NCBI GenBank assembly: GCA_029204225.1
Contig: MU832124.1
Coordinates: forward strand, 1 to 64,000
Direction of reading: 5' to 3'
DNA: 64,000 nucleotides
Source: Diphasiastrum complanatum
Lineage: Eukaryota > Streptophyta > Lycopodiopsida > Lycopodiales > Lycopodiaceae
Shown here: in pieces, positions 12,205 to 24,640 of the stretch
Layout of the letters: every line of letters begins with the position of its first letter
How positions within the stretch are numbered: position 1 is the stretch's first letter
Program-made: the position numbers and the translations under genes
Notes under the pieces: generated by a model
Database searches by the model: none
Told to the model about the DNA's origin: nothing
Seen by the model: only the letters and a program-made list of their open reading frames with translations

Positions 12205-13798
12205 TTATGCCACATCATACTTGATGTGACTCGTAAAGTGATCAATAACCTTGTGAGTCCTAGCACAGTAATTGGAGTTAGTACAAGGTTTGGGACAATA
12301 AATGCATGTGTAGAGTCTTGAAGGCAAGTTATTGGCTTCAAATTTGGAGATCCAATCAAGATTCATGGCACCTCTCTCCTGGTATGAAGAGATTATCAAT
12401 ATTTCATAAACTTTCATATTAGAAAAAATTGTTAATAACCATCTTTTGGACCCAATGCACATATTCAAGAATGTAGGGAGCATAATCTAGGAGCACTTGA
12501 CCGGTGCCAAAGATAAAAAAGTTGCACAAGACGACTTGAAGGAAGTAGAAAAGATAGTTGATTTATGACCACAAATGATTGAGAATAGAATTGTCCTCCC
12601 AAAGGGGCTCCATGGATTTTCTCTGGGAGAGAATAGATGATTGTAAAGAAGGCAATAGCCTCATTCGAACACCAACAAGACACATGCAATGCCTAAAGGG
12701 CGCCTTCACAAAAGACAACAAGCTAAGTGGACTAAAGTCTCATGACTGACATAATTTTTACAAGTTGCTATGTTTTTTGACATTGCCTAGACTCATGAAT
12801 ATAGTATGTCTTGTTTCAATAGTCATATATGTATCTCAATGACCACATTGTTTTTGTGTATGTACTTTGTGCTTCCCTTGGTGTTAAGAGCTCAAGAGTG
12901 CAATCTACAAATCAATGGTTTAGTGAGGTATGAGCGATGCAAATCACATTATTTCTTAGAGAGATGATTTAAGAAGACCTAACTAATGCATATGTTATTG
13001 TTTTTTTAATTTTCTTACAAATATGCATTTTATCCCAGAAGATACCACTAGCATCCATTGAGGTGGCAAGACAAAGCCCAATTGAGGCAATGTGTTTGAT
13101 CGAGAAGCACATTCCCACATCAATTTTAACCATTCAAATGCATCTCATTGTGCATTTGCTAGATGAGGTGGCCATTGCAAGTACATCATCTATTTTTGTC
13201 ATTTGTCCATTCATAGTCAATCCTAGAATAATAGTATTGTGGTTTTGGCATTCTCTCATTGATCAATATTATCAGTACAGACACTGTCCATAGCCGATGG
13301 ATGTTTTCTTTTTTGGAATGATCTATAAAAACATTGAAAGGCTTCATAATACAAAGAGAAAGACCTGAGGATAGCATGGCAAAAGGGTGGCTAGTGCAAG
13401 AATCCATGGGTTATATCATAGAGTTTCTTGCTCATAGGAATTCCTTGGTTCCTCATCTTTGGGATAATAAGGATGACGAACGTGTTGTTCGAGAGGTTCC
13501 TCAAAGAAAAGGAGTGATCAAGAAAATGACTGAGTCCTTCAAGGAGAAGGTGAATAAATTTTTCATTCTTAATAGCAAAGAAATGCAAAAGTGGATTTCG
13601 AGATTTGAAGAAGCCAAAGCTCATAGAACAATTGCTAGAGCCACTTTCAAAAGAGGGCATAGAAGACAATCATACCCACATGACCTCACCCTTCTACCCA
13701 AGGACATGATGCTCGATTGGATACTTGATGCCCTTAGACAAGACACAACAAACAAAGATGAAGTAACAAAGAGAGAGCAAGAATTTGCAAGGACTTGA
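12205..13798 (+). pseudogene. Second CACTA TNP2-type transposase remnant (C-terminal part)
   Basis: Around 12370-12500 the blocks SPGMKRLSIFHKLSY and HLLDPMHIFKNVG match the end of the 1770-3733 fossil, so the two overlap and are separate copies. Then come LPKGLHGFSLGE, and LSGLKSHD at 12721-12744 followed by a TGA where TNP2 proteins usually have Trp. 13050-13290 gives EVARQSPIEAMCLIEKHIPTS and MHLIVHLLDEVAIA; 13290-13798 gives RWMFSF, SIKTLKGFI, RPEDSMAKGW and a basic C-terminus, the DUF4218-like region. The last 154-codon stretch (13334-13798) is still open; the rest has stops and shifts. Confidence 0.8.
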
Positions 13799-14027
13799 TT
13801 TTCATGTAAGCTATTTAAATTGTTCACTTGTTTAACTATTTTTACATAATGGATTGATATTGCGCGATGTATAAGGTAATATAGCTTGGAACATGACATC
13901 ATCAATCAGGATTTGCTATTTTCCCAACACATTTTGTCTTTCTCTTTTAGTACAACAAATACAATCCATTGTGGAAGCATGGATGACATTTTTGTACGGA
14001 ACACATTGATAAAAATAGAAGCACATA

Positions 14028-14513
14028 TTATTGTGGAGCCATGGCAAATTTTACCCAAGAGAGTACAAATCCAACATCAAAATGATGCTCTGCAATGTGG
14101 CTAGTTTTATCATATTTTGACAATTTGCACACATCCACATGAAAATGCTCAACCATAAGATAGGACAAGTAAATTAGACTTGAAAAACACTTTCTTACTA
14201 CTCCTTTGACCTTACTTGAGTCTTCAATAACCTGAAAAAATGGGTCCATAACATCTTTGCCAATTGACTCTCCTTTGATGCTCTTGACTAGCTCCAAATT
14301 GCCAACTTCCCTTTTGACTAGTTGAAGCCCTTTGAGATCAACCTCTTGATCATCAAATTGACCGTCAAAGTCATTGAACAAACTTTGTTTTCTAGGTCCA
14401 TTACTTGAATTTACAGCAAGATAACATCCATCCACTTGCATAGCACTATCTACACAAGAAGATCCTCCAAAAGGTGTTTCATTCTTCATAAGAGCTTGAT
14501 ACTCAAGATCCAT
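14028..14513 (-). pseudogene. Chimeric ORF with copia RT-start motif and unknown tail
   Basis: A 161-codon open frame. It begins MDLEYQALMKNET, clearly the start of the copia RT region (compare MDLEFEALMKNNT in element A). A scrambled piece resembling the integrase-RT linker follows (SSCVDSAMQ, VDGCYLAVNSS), then about 100 residues I do not recognise, acidic then hydrophobic. Its position directly downstream of the inverted-repeat element suits the broken 3' part of copia B. Whether the tail is captured host DNA or another element is open. Confidence 0.4.
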
Positions 14514-14524
14514 TGCTATATGAT

Positions 14525-16055
14525 GGTTTCAAGCATACAAAAGTGAAAGATATTGATGCCGACTAATCTCATACCATACGTGTTGCATTTCTGATTAGTG
14601 TATCCAACTTATTGTTTGGACCGATATATCGATAGGTGCACCTCATAAAGTTTTTTAGACAAGTGAGGTCTGTTACATAAGATAAACCAAGGCAGAGAAA
14701 CATGCAAATGTCTCAGTACAATCCAAATGTAGTCCGACAATCTGTCCTCAATAACAAAAAGCGCTCATTCAAAAGAACGACTAACTACTGAGTTAGATTA
14801 GTGTAATGTAACAATGATTCCGAATGTTAACATCATAATTAAGTTCCAAGCAATTGATTATTCAATCGCATAGGCAATCAAATGATCATTGAGTTTTAAA
14901 ACAATCTTTAGCAATGAAATTTACGGTTGCTTGCATAAGACAGTATCAAGGCTAAGGAAATGTTTGACCAAAGTTACAATCATAAGGACATCATATTTTC
15001 TGATATTTTTTGATGCAAAACCCCAATCAACCTACTCAACTGATGAAGATAATCACCAAATATGAAGAAATATCTAATGGACATGTGACAATGACAAGTT
15101 ATTCAAAGACATATTGAAGATAAAGATATCTAAATAAATGTGACTGAAGGAAGGACTATATTCCGAAGGGCATATATGAAACGACATGAACCTTAATAAG
15201 AAGGCTAGCCCTAAAAACGAAACATTCCAAAAGACTCATTCAGTATGCCTCAAGCAAACTTTGTAACCTTCCATGTGCTTGCTTCTCATTGGAACAAAGT
15301 CGCGTGACAAGGATGCCATCTACGGAATTCTACACTTGTAATTTTTCTATTGAATGTAATTAGTTAATTAAATTAAATATGAAGCGACATATCAGTTACA
15401 AGAGGGTTGCATACTTTCACGTCGGTCCCTATATGTACACCACTTACACTTCAATAGAACCACTGAGTTTTTTAGGAGATAACAGTGAGAGTTTGAGTCT
15501 TCAAGTTTTTCCTTCTCTCTACTTTCAAAATCCTTCTAATTGTTGAGTACTTCTGTTTTTGACATTTGGTAAGCCTCACCTTGTCGGATGTCCTTATGAT
15601 TGTAACTTTGGTCAAACATTTCCTTAGCCTTGATACTGTCTTATGCGAGCAACCGTAAATTTCATTGCTAAAGATTGTTTTAAAACTCATTGATCATTTG
15701 ATTGCCTGTGCGATTGAATAATCAATTGCTTGGAACTTAATTATGATGTTAACATTCGGAATCATTGTTACATTACACTAATCTAACTCAGTAGTTAGTC
15801 GTTCTTTTGAATGAGCACTTTTTGTTATTGAGGACAGATTGTCGGACTACATTTGGATTGTACTGAGACATTTGCATGTTTCTCTGCCTTGGTTTATCTT
15901 ATGTAACAGACCTCACTTGTCTAAAAAACTTTATGAGGTGCACCTATCGATATATCGGTCCAGATAATAAGTTGGATACACTAATCAGAAATGCAACACG
16001 TATGATATGAGATTAGTCGGCATCAATATCTTTCACTTTTGTATGCTTGAAACCA
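14525..16055. mobile_element. Inverted-repeat (fold-back) element inside copia B
   Basis: The left arm 14525-14992 (468 bp) is the reverse complement of the right arm 15587-16055 (469 bp), with only scattered differences by eye. The 594-bp centre (14993-15586) has no transposase motif. Outer ends read TGGTTTCAAGC. It separates the integrase part of B (from 16314 up) from the RT-start piece (14513). No clean target duplication was found, so the class (fold-back, long-TIR Mutator-like derivative, or a local inverted duplication) is unresolved. Read-through RNA would form a long hairpin. Confidence 0.8.
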
Positions 16056-16838
16056 CATCCTAATTGGTGATACTACTCGCCGATATATCTAAATGTCTGT
16101 TGACAACTAGCTTTTAATCCAAGAACAATAAATGAGTTTAAAACATCCAAAATCACAACATTAAGCAGTCTCTTTGGGGAACGACAATCATTTATAGTAC
16201 ATATCCTTACAATTAAGATAAGTATGGCACAACATACATCAACATCAAGAATGTTAGATCCATCCACACCTTTATCAATCATGCTTGAAGACACTTTTGG
16301 AATGTTCCCCTCATCAAAGTTGACATCTCTGAAGATGGATCCTCCTTGTCCTATCATCAAGAGTAATGTTGACATAGCACGTGAATCCAAAGGTTCTTAA
16401 AAAGTTGACAATCGGCCTCCTCTTGAATAGCATCTCAAAAGGTGTCCTTCCATCCAAAAAAGCACTCGGCCACCTATTGCACAAGAAATTGGCATACAAC
16501 AAAGCATGATCCCAAAATGGTTTGCAAAGATCAGCACTTAACCTCATGGCTTTAGCACTTTCACATAAATTCCTATTCTTCCTTTCAACCACTCCATTTT
16601 GTTGTGGGGTCCTTGATGTTGTATACTCCCTCTTGATCTCATGCTCATCACAAAAGGCCTTGAACTTGGTAGATATGTACTCACCACCATTGTCACTCCT
16701 TAAGCACTTGATCTTTGTGGAAAATCGGTTCTCCCTTGTATTCTTGGACTTGATAAATACATCATACACTTCATCCTTGCTCTTTAGTATATAGATCCAA
16801 TAAAATCTACTAAAATTGTCAATGAATGTTACATACAT
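16056..16838 (-). pseudogene. Copia B integrase fragment
   Basis: The 174-codon frame 16838-16314 reads TFIDNFSRFYWIYILKSKDE, LRSDNGGEYIS, TPQQNGVVERKNR and LRTFGFTCYVN: the integrase core with its second Asp and catalytic Glu, and the start of the C-terminal domain. The first catalytic motif (HSD) lies upstream across a frameshift near 16850. 16056-16313 carries a weak remnant of the integrase-RT linker and then unrecognised sequence up to the inverted-repeat element. Confidence 0.8.
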
Positions 16839-16858
16839 CTTAGCTCCACTATTGCTAG

Positions 16859-18174
16859 CTATAGTAACTCCATGAATATCTGAATGTATAGGTTGAAAAG
16901 GCTTTGTAGATGTGACTTAGACAAAGCACAAGACTCACAAACATGATTCATGCCACTTAAGGAACTTGGAAGACCTATCACAACCTTCTTTCTAGCCATT
17001 ACTTCCAATGACTTGAATTTGAGGTGTCCCATCCTTTTATGCCAAACCTCTTGAATAGGTATTTGCTCTCTTTCCAAATGAGCATTCCTATTTGTAGAGA
17101 GAGAAATAGGAATTGTGCCAATCCCTTTGATGGCACACTCACCATCATTTGTCATGTAGATCACCCTTTTGTCATCTCCATATGCCAACAAAGAAGTGAA
17201 GTACTCTTTGTGAAAAGTCATGTGTGAACTTGCTCCACTATCAATCCACCAAGGATCTAGATCTCCATCATTAGCAAGCATACATGAAGACGTCACAAAA
17301 GCATCATCATTTGCATCTTGAACATCCAAACCATCCTCATCCAGAGTAAGATTACCTAGCTTTTCTCCTTGATCTCTCTTTTTCTTGTAGCACTCACTTG
17401 CAAAGTGTCCATTAATGTCACAACAGAAACACCTGATCTTTGATCTGTCCTTCTTTTTGCCACTTGAAGAAGCATCCACTTGATCTTGCCCTTTAGACCA
17501 CTTACTTTTGGTTTTGCCCTTTGTGAACATAGCCTCCTCTTGAAGTGTCGATCTAGATCCACCTCTTGCTTGAAGCCTATATTTTTCATTGATCAAGGTC
17601 TCTTGAAGATCCACCAAACTTGGCAAAGTATTTTGAATAGTAGAACTTTGAGAAATGTTAGCATGAGCATTCAACAATCCATTAAGAATCATTTGAACAA
17701 GTGCTCCTTCCTTAATGCTCTCATCAATGCAAGCCAATTCATCATTCAATGCCTTCATCCTCAAAACAAAAGTACTTGGACTTTCTTCATTCTTTTGAAA
17801 ACAATAAAGTATTTGTCTTCTTAAAGTCAACACTCTAGAAGTAGACTTGGATTCATAAAGCTTCCTCAATGAATCCCAAACATCTTTAGATGAAGTACAC
17901 TTACCAACTTCCTTGAGAAGCTCATTGGTAACATTCATCTTGATAATGTGTGTGTGTAAAGCTCTTTTGGCCCTCTTATCATACCTCATTTGATTTTGTG
18001 TGTTGCTAGTCTCTCCTCCAAACCTACAACAATATCCAAAACATTATTCATCTGAAGAACTGATTCCATCCTCACTTTCCACAATGAATAGTTACTTGAG
18101 GTAAGCCTATTATTGGCTTCCAACATGAATCCAATGAGGTTGCCATGTAGCAATGACCTGATTTTCTTTTTCAA
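16859..18174 (-). pseudogene. Copia B Gag-protease fragment
   Basis: The N-terminus (18174-17986) carries MLEANNRLTSSNYSLWKVRM, then a frameshift near 17988. The 376-codon frame 17989-16859 has the Gag core (KALHTHIIKMNVTNELLKEVG-like, ending in the RLYESK/LRRQI region), a zinc knuckle CFCCDINGHFASEC, the protease motif WWIDSGASSHMT, and the pre-integrase domain VWHKRMGHLKFKSLEV...CESCALSKSH. Relative to element A, the stretch between protease and pre-integrase is shortened by about 70 codons. Closest relative in the window is element A. Confidence 0.85.
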
Positions 18175-18727
18175 CCTATTTCAATGCACAAAGCACTCCT
18201 TTGAACAACAACAAATGTTTTCAAAAGAAATCACAAAGATTTGAAACTATCTCAAAAATTCTCTTCTAGCACTTATACCAAGCAAATCAACACCTAGAAT
18301 CATGGAATCTTGATCAACCTATGATCTATCCTCAATATAATGACTTTGCCACTTCCTAAGATTGAAACATACTCAAATGAAGTCTAGCAACCTCAATATC
18401 TAGAGATCCAATCAAAATTAGGGTTTGGACAAAATCAAAAAAATTGACTATTTCAAATCTACTTGCAAATGGTGAAAATTTGATATGCAATCTATTAGCC
18501 ACCACTTAGGCTGATCCAATGATCCAAAAATTGGCCAAATCCAGTATGTAAATTCAAAAATCAGAATTGATCAAGTTTATAGACCTACATAGAATTTTGA
18601 TCCACAAAAGATTCAATCTACAAAAGCAAAAAACTCGATTTTGGTGTAGAATCCTCTCTAGCATGTTCTGGCCTTGATATCTTCATCAAATCATTGATAT
18701 ATATGATTTCCTCCTTCATAACCTGAA

Positions 18728-18745
18728 ACACAAGCTCTGATACCA
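18728..18745 (-). promoter_or_regulatory. Initiator-Met primer binding site of copia B
   Basis: On the minus strand TGGTATCAGAGC begins at the base next to the 5' LTR border (18745). It is the standard copia primer site complementary to plant initiator tRNA-Met. Confidence 0.9.
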
Positions 18746-19387
18746 TGTGAAGGATTTCATATCATTGATGATCCAGTACACAAAAGAATCTTGGGTTACA
18801 AAATAAGTAACTCTACCAATCTCACCAATGTAGAAAAATCAGCATCTACATGCAAAATGAGATGCAAATTCTAACGGAACTTGATCAAACTTGAATCAAA
18901 TGATAAGTACTATTGTTGTCCATACAAAACCAGCAAACTACAATATTTCACACATGTGGATCCAAAAATAGCAAATATAGATCATTCTACACGTAAAATT
19001 GCATGCAATCACAAGTATAGGGCACCAATGGATAGTAGAACCCAAGAGAACCATGTATAAGCATGAAATGAGATAAGAGAGAAGATATGTCTCTCCATGA
19101 ATTACATCCTTTTATAACAGGTCCAAACCCTATTTGGCCACTTGGCTTTCCCACCAAAATGCTTACCCTACTATTTTTGGGTCTAGATTCAAAGTACCCA
19201 ACATTCAAATTTGAATCTACTCAAACTCGACTTCTAACTTTTCCACACTTTCAAAAAGTGTTTATTCAAATGAGATTTAGACTAATGAACTTTGAAAATT
19301 CAAACTCTCAATCTGAATCAAAATTGGCTTCAATTTTCCAAATATGAAAATACAGCAAATATGATCAAACTAGTTGAATATTTCACA
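18746..19387 (-). repeat. 5' LTR of copia B
   Basis: 642 bp, bounded by TGTGAAGG and ATTTCACA, next to the primer site. It contains TTATAAAAGG (minus strand, about 19110-19119), a plausible TATA box. No partner LTR is found downstream near 14000, so B is 3'-truncated or rearranged. 18175-18727 is its untranslated leader. Confidence 0.8.
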
Positions 19388-21367
19388 ATGAATTCAACAA
19401 ATGATAATGATGTATTAGCAAATGAATAAGTGAGATAGTGCAATGTATTGCAACTTTTTGTAATATGAATCACATTGCTCACAAATGCATTCCGAATTTA
19501 GGTGATAAACTAATCATTATCAAAATAGCAAAATTGTACATTTTAATTCATATTGAGATTTAATAAAAATATTTTATTATGGGCCACTCAAAGAATGTGT
19601 TAAAGCCTAAAGACACCCTAGTTACTTTCAAATTTTTAAGGTAAAAATATTTATTTACTAATTCATATGAAAATGAAAACCTAGAGTGCAAAATTTGATA
19701 GACTCATAACTTATAAAGGGCTCAAACATATAGTTTGTGAAAACTTTCAAAAAATATTTTGGTAGGTGGATCCTAAATTTGGTAGACTTTTCTCAAAAGA
19801 TTGTAGGTTTTTGACAAGTACTATTAGCACTTGAGGATCATATCTTGCCCAGTGATGGAATCTGTAGGCATGTCCCCTATGCCCACCTTGATGTCCAAGT
19901 TTGAATTCTTGTTCTATGGCATGACACATATATAAAAATATAAAAGACTCCTCTTGCATGAAATACTGATATTCTTAATGTATTGCTTGAACATGTTTTT
20001 GATAGTTGCATTTTGTAAAATCATGACCAAATCTTTTTATGATTCTCTGGATAAAGTTAAAATGATTTTTCTAAATGATTTTGCATCTACAGGAAAGAGA
20101 TTGATCATTTACGTGGTCTTTAGGTCCTTGAAGGTTGGCAGCCCCTCCCTCGATGCAATGCCACTAGCAAACATCTGAAATTTTTCTGACAATCCACTCG
20201 TTGTCTTGTGACCCAATTCTACTTCCCATATTGGCTGCCCCCAATCATCATGAGTTGATTTGTCAATTCCTTAATGCATGAGCGAATGCATGTGTAGTAT
20301 CCTCAGGTTGATTTTACTAAATTTTGGACATTGAATGGATATACAATCGATCCAAAAGAGGTGTTGGATGCTTATTAGATAGATCAATCACAAATCTAAT
20401 GTTTAGATCTTGATCTAGATAAAAAATTGTATCTAACTAGCAATAACAACTTGTAAAATGATCAATATAACTCAAGAACGGCCTCACACGTGTGAAACTT
20501 TGTATGGATAGTGAGTAGAGAATGAAGCTCATTAACTATGGATAGCATACAAAGCAAAAATCACAACACAAATATTGCCTCAAAATCAAGATCTCTCATC
20601 AATTTTCATATTCACAATGATGATCTATATATAGATATTGATCAAGTACATTTTGACCTAGTATGTCTGTCACGTGTGGGGAATGCCACATCACTTACAT
20701 CCACCAATCAATACAAGATAAGCCCCCACTCTTTGACTCCTAACTTGCTGCCTTTGCCTCACCATGATTTTGCTTGATTTGAGATAATTTTCCTAACTTA
20801 TGGGAACCTGCAAGATTGACTAGTATGATAAGGTACTAATATTTTTCAGATATGTACACACTTGGGAATAGCCTCTCAGACGTGGAAACCATCCCTCATT
20901 CACATGATCAACAAGTAAAATTGTGCCAAATGGCAATTTCCTAGTTGACTAGCTTTTTACTAGTTCACACCTGTTTGAAGACAATTTCTATCTAACTAAA
21001 TTTGAATGCATTTATGACTACCATCCACATGTGTGAATGGGTTCCTCACGTGTGGGATCAAGTTATACAACTTTGGGTGTAGGAATCTTGCCATGATATG
21101 CTCCTTTCTAGCCTACAAACAACAAAGCCAATGCAAGCAAAAAATTCACAAGGTTGTATTGATCTTCAATTTATTAAGAGGTGTAGCTTATGCAATTTAT
21201 TTTGATACATTGTTTTCATCATGCACATAGATGTTCATTACTTTTATGTTCTTGATGATATTCTGTCACAAAAATAAACACACTAATGTTGCTCCTTTGC
21301 TGCATCATTGCAAGAATATCAAATTGTTGTAGTTGGATGTGAAGTAATAGAGGATGAAGCCATATTA
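19388..21367. other. AT-rich DNA with CACACGTGTG motif, no gene recognised
   Basis: No coding motif seen. 20300-20900 resembles a decayed LTR: it holds CACACGTGTG at 20485-20494 and a TATATATAG motif near 20630, features shared with the LTRs of this window, but no borders or mate were found. Confidence 0.35.
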
Positions 21368-21893
21368 TGTAAAAATTTCAGATCCAAAACACACTTAATG
21401 GATCAATTAGAACTTGGCTAAATTTGGATGCACAACTAGAATCATTCACAAGCTAGAAATCATACATCTACCATGGTAGAATTGAGAAATTCATGATCAT
21501 AATCACTAATATTTGATATGGTATTGTCCCCATCCTTACAACAACAGTACAAAAAAGTACTTCACACGTGTGGATCCAAGAACAACAAGAAAACTCACAT
21601 TTTATATACTAGAACTCAAGATATCATGAGAAATATGCAAGAGATTAACATAGAATCAAAAGAGAAAAGTTCTCCACATAAAAAGAGAACTACAAGATGC
21701 TTTCTCCATGATAGTATAGCTATTTATAGCATCCATATAATGTCATTTGGCCACTTGTCCAAAACTAGCCCTAAAGTAGCAACTTCTAGGTTCTTCACCA
21801 AAAACCTAGTTTTGAGTGACTAAATAAGTTGAAATCCCAAGTTGGCCTCAAAATTGCCAAAATAACTCAAATAAACTAGCTGAATTTTTCACA
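21368..21893 (-). repeat. 3' LTR of copia G
   Basis: About 526 bp from TGTAAAAATTTCAGATCC (a variant of element A's LTR start) to GAATTTTTCACA, directly followed (minus-strand upstream) by a purine-rich PPT, GAAGAGGGAG. It contains CACACGTGTG at 21563-21572 and GCTATAAATAGC (minus strand) near 21719, as in A's LTR. Confidence 0.7.
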
Positions 21894-23085
21894 CTCCCTC
21901 TTCAACTAGCTTTAGCATAGATTTTCATAGTACTCCAAATTCAATTCTATGGTTCATAAACAAGTCCTTTCCCAATGCTTTGGTGAAGATATCAGCCACA
22001 CACTCCCTTGATGAGACATGTTGAAGCTCCACTTCTTTTGCCACGACTTGTTCTCTCACAAAATAATAAGCCACTTCAATATGCCTGCTCCTTGCATGAA
22101 AAACATGATTGCTTGCCAAACTTTGGGCTGAAAGGTTATCACAAAAGATGATTGGACATTTTTTAAAGTCCATCAAGTTAAGATCTATTACCATCCTTTT
22201 GATTCATATCATCTCCTTTGTGCATGAAGTTAAGGCTTTGTACTTGGTCGCACTAGATGATAAAGAGATTGTTGCTTGTTTTTTTGACATCCATGAGATA
22301 GCTCCATCACATATAAAAATAGCATATGCATGAATTGACTTAATCTACCAACACAACTGATGGTTAGATATATGAGTGAACCAACTAGCTTCCTATAGAG
22401 AGTGATGTCCTTGAAGGATCTTTCATTACCTCTTATAGTGAGCTTTACATTTGACTCCATTGGTGTATCAATAGAATTAGCATAACATATGAAACCTTTT
22501 AAGAATAGAATTAGCATACTTCTCTTGACAAATGAAAGTAGATTGAGAAGTTATAAATACCTCTACTCCCAAGATATGATGAAAAAGACCAAGATCATGC
22601 ACCTCAAACTCCTTTTTGAGTGCCATTTTGATATCATCTATAACTTGATTGTTGCCTCCACTCAAAATGATATCATCCACATAGATTAGGAGAATAATAA
22701 TAGCATTTCCAACAAATCTAAAATAGAATGAATGATCATACTCACTCATTATGAAATCATGAGAAAGTAGAAAAGTGTTAAGCTTATTATACCAACTCCT
22801 TGGTGCTTGCTTAAGCCCATACAAACTCTTTTGGAGAAAAAACACACATGATTAGGCTTGCCATGTGAAATGTAGCCCTCGAGTTGCTCCATAAAAAACT
22901 CCTCCTTAAGATCACCATTCAAGAATGCATAGTGATGTCCAATTGCCATAGATCCCATCCATAAATAATGACACAAATGCTTACCATCTTTTCCACAAGT
23001 GCAAAGGTCTCATCATAGTCAATATCATACTTTTGAGCATATCCTTATCCCACCAACCTTGCTTTCTTGTATCAAGAAAGTAGAT
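21894..23085 (-). pseudogene. Copia G RT/RNase H fragment
   Basis: Minus strand from 23085: the end of RT palm motif 1 region, then LNGDLKEEFFMEQLEGY, LQKSLYGLKQAPRSWYNKL and LLIYVDDIILSGG (22845-22477), and the RT tail SIDTPMESNVKLTIRGNERSF. RNase H follows at 22370-21925 (DGAISWMSKKQ, IIFCDNLSAQSLA, ARSRHIEVAYYFVREQ, ADIFTKALGK). Compared with element A about 55-60 codons are missing between QFM and AIF, removing the conserved DSDFAGD motif. Everything 5' of about 23085 is absent. Confidence 0.85.
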
Positions 23086-23898
23086 GACAAGAGAACCAAA
23101 GCCCTTGACCAAAATACTAATAAGCCATTCTTTGTCCATCAAATTAACCTATATAAATTCACAATATCGACAGAATAATGATAATCACAATGCAGAAAAT
23201 GTGTGTTATGATTACCTACTATGATAGTTGTGGGCCTCAACTATGGTTATTTGAACCTCTAATCAACTCCAATCGGAATTGGACTTGTAGATTATGAGTA
23301 CCTGCTCAATGCCTGAAATAACTTGATTGGCAAAAATAGGGATCTATGGACAAATGGATATGCATTCGTGTTAAGGCCAAGCACTCTAAAAAATATTTAG
23401 TAGATATATTTGCATGCCTTGTGTGATTGTCTAGCCATGTGCTTAAAGTCTTCATAGTCACAATGTGGATGTTCTAAAATTTGCACTGTGTGTACACTTG
23501 GTTATGCATGAATAATCCACTAGTTACCATGCCAAATTCAATGTTTAGATTGACCTTGATTACTTTCTCATAGAAATTTTTTGGTTCCATGTTCAATGCT
23601 CTCTCTATCCAATCACACACACTCTTTGAGATGTTCCTGTGACTTCCTCTACCAAACTTGTGGAAAAACTTGGACTTTCATAGTCCCCATCATCCTCCAA
23701 CACAAAACCTTGACTAGTTGAACCTTCTCTTGTAGATAGACATTGGTACCAATGACAACTTTCCACACTCTTTTTCTCACACATACATCTTCCTCTCTCT
23801 TTTTTGTCATCATTTACTCTTTCTCTCTTCCTTTTTTTTGTCCTCACTTACTTTTTGAAAGCAAATCCTACATTGAATCTGACATGTTAACATTCTAA

Positions 23899-23949
<51 letters not shown>

Positions 23950-24640
23950 TATTTCTTTTGTTTTCTTTTCTCTTGTATCTTAGCATACACAAAAAAACAA
24001 AAAAAATGATAAATACACAAAAAAAAGTACTTGCAATCAACAATAAAAGATAGTATAGCAATTAAAGCTAGTAGGACTAAGAATGTAATCAAATCAACAA
24101 GATTGCACCTCCAAAATGCCACAAAACCTCCAAAGTTGTAGGAAAGAACGATGGGATATGGGCAGGATTGTGTGGAAATCTAGAAAACAAATAGATGCTA
24201 GATTTTGATGTCCCAATATCCATTAGAATCCAACGTCTATACCCAAGTCTTGACGCCCATCAAATCTGATTTATGTCAGATTGTTGACCTGGTCGTCGAA
24301 TTCCAACGTGCATTGCATTTCGATGGCCATGTCAGCTTCCAAGAATTTTTTTTTTCAAAAACTTATGCAACGTCGACTCCACGTAGTTGTATCACAATAT
24401 GATGTCTATATATCTATTGGATTCCAAAGACCATTTCAAAATTTAATTGTCTTCGTAGTTTTCGGACCATCGGAGATTTGATTTCGGAAGTTTCACATGG
24501 ATGTCAAAAAACAATGTATTGAAAATCTGCATCACGAACATCACGATGTGCTATTTGATATCCAAAAATAAAAAAATATCTACTAAAGTGAGGGTTTGTG
24601 TGGATTACAAGTAATTAAACCAAAAAAAACAAAAAATGTT
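23086..24640. other. No gene recognised; contains a CA microsatellite
   Basis: Frames here are short and low-complexity. The only clear structure is the (CA)n tract at 23902-23946. Confidence 0.45.
23902..23946. repeat. (CA)n microsatellite
   Basis: About 45 bp of CA dinucleotides without visible interruption. Confidence 0.95.

Noticed and set aside
3341-12500. One CACTA gene split by the TR-GAG and copia insertions
   Set aside because: Both halves contain the same HLLDPM block, so they overlap and must be separate copies.
14028-23085. Copia B and copia G as a single element
   Set aside because: On the minus strand G's RT and 3' LTR come before B's 5' LTR and Gag, so the order is that of two neighbouring elements.
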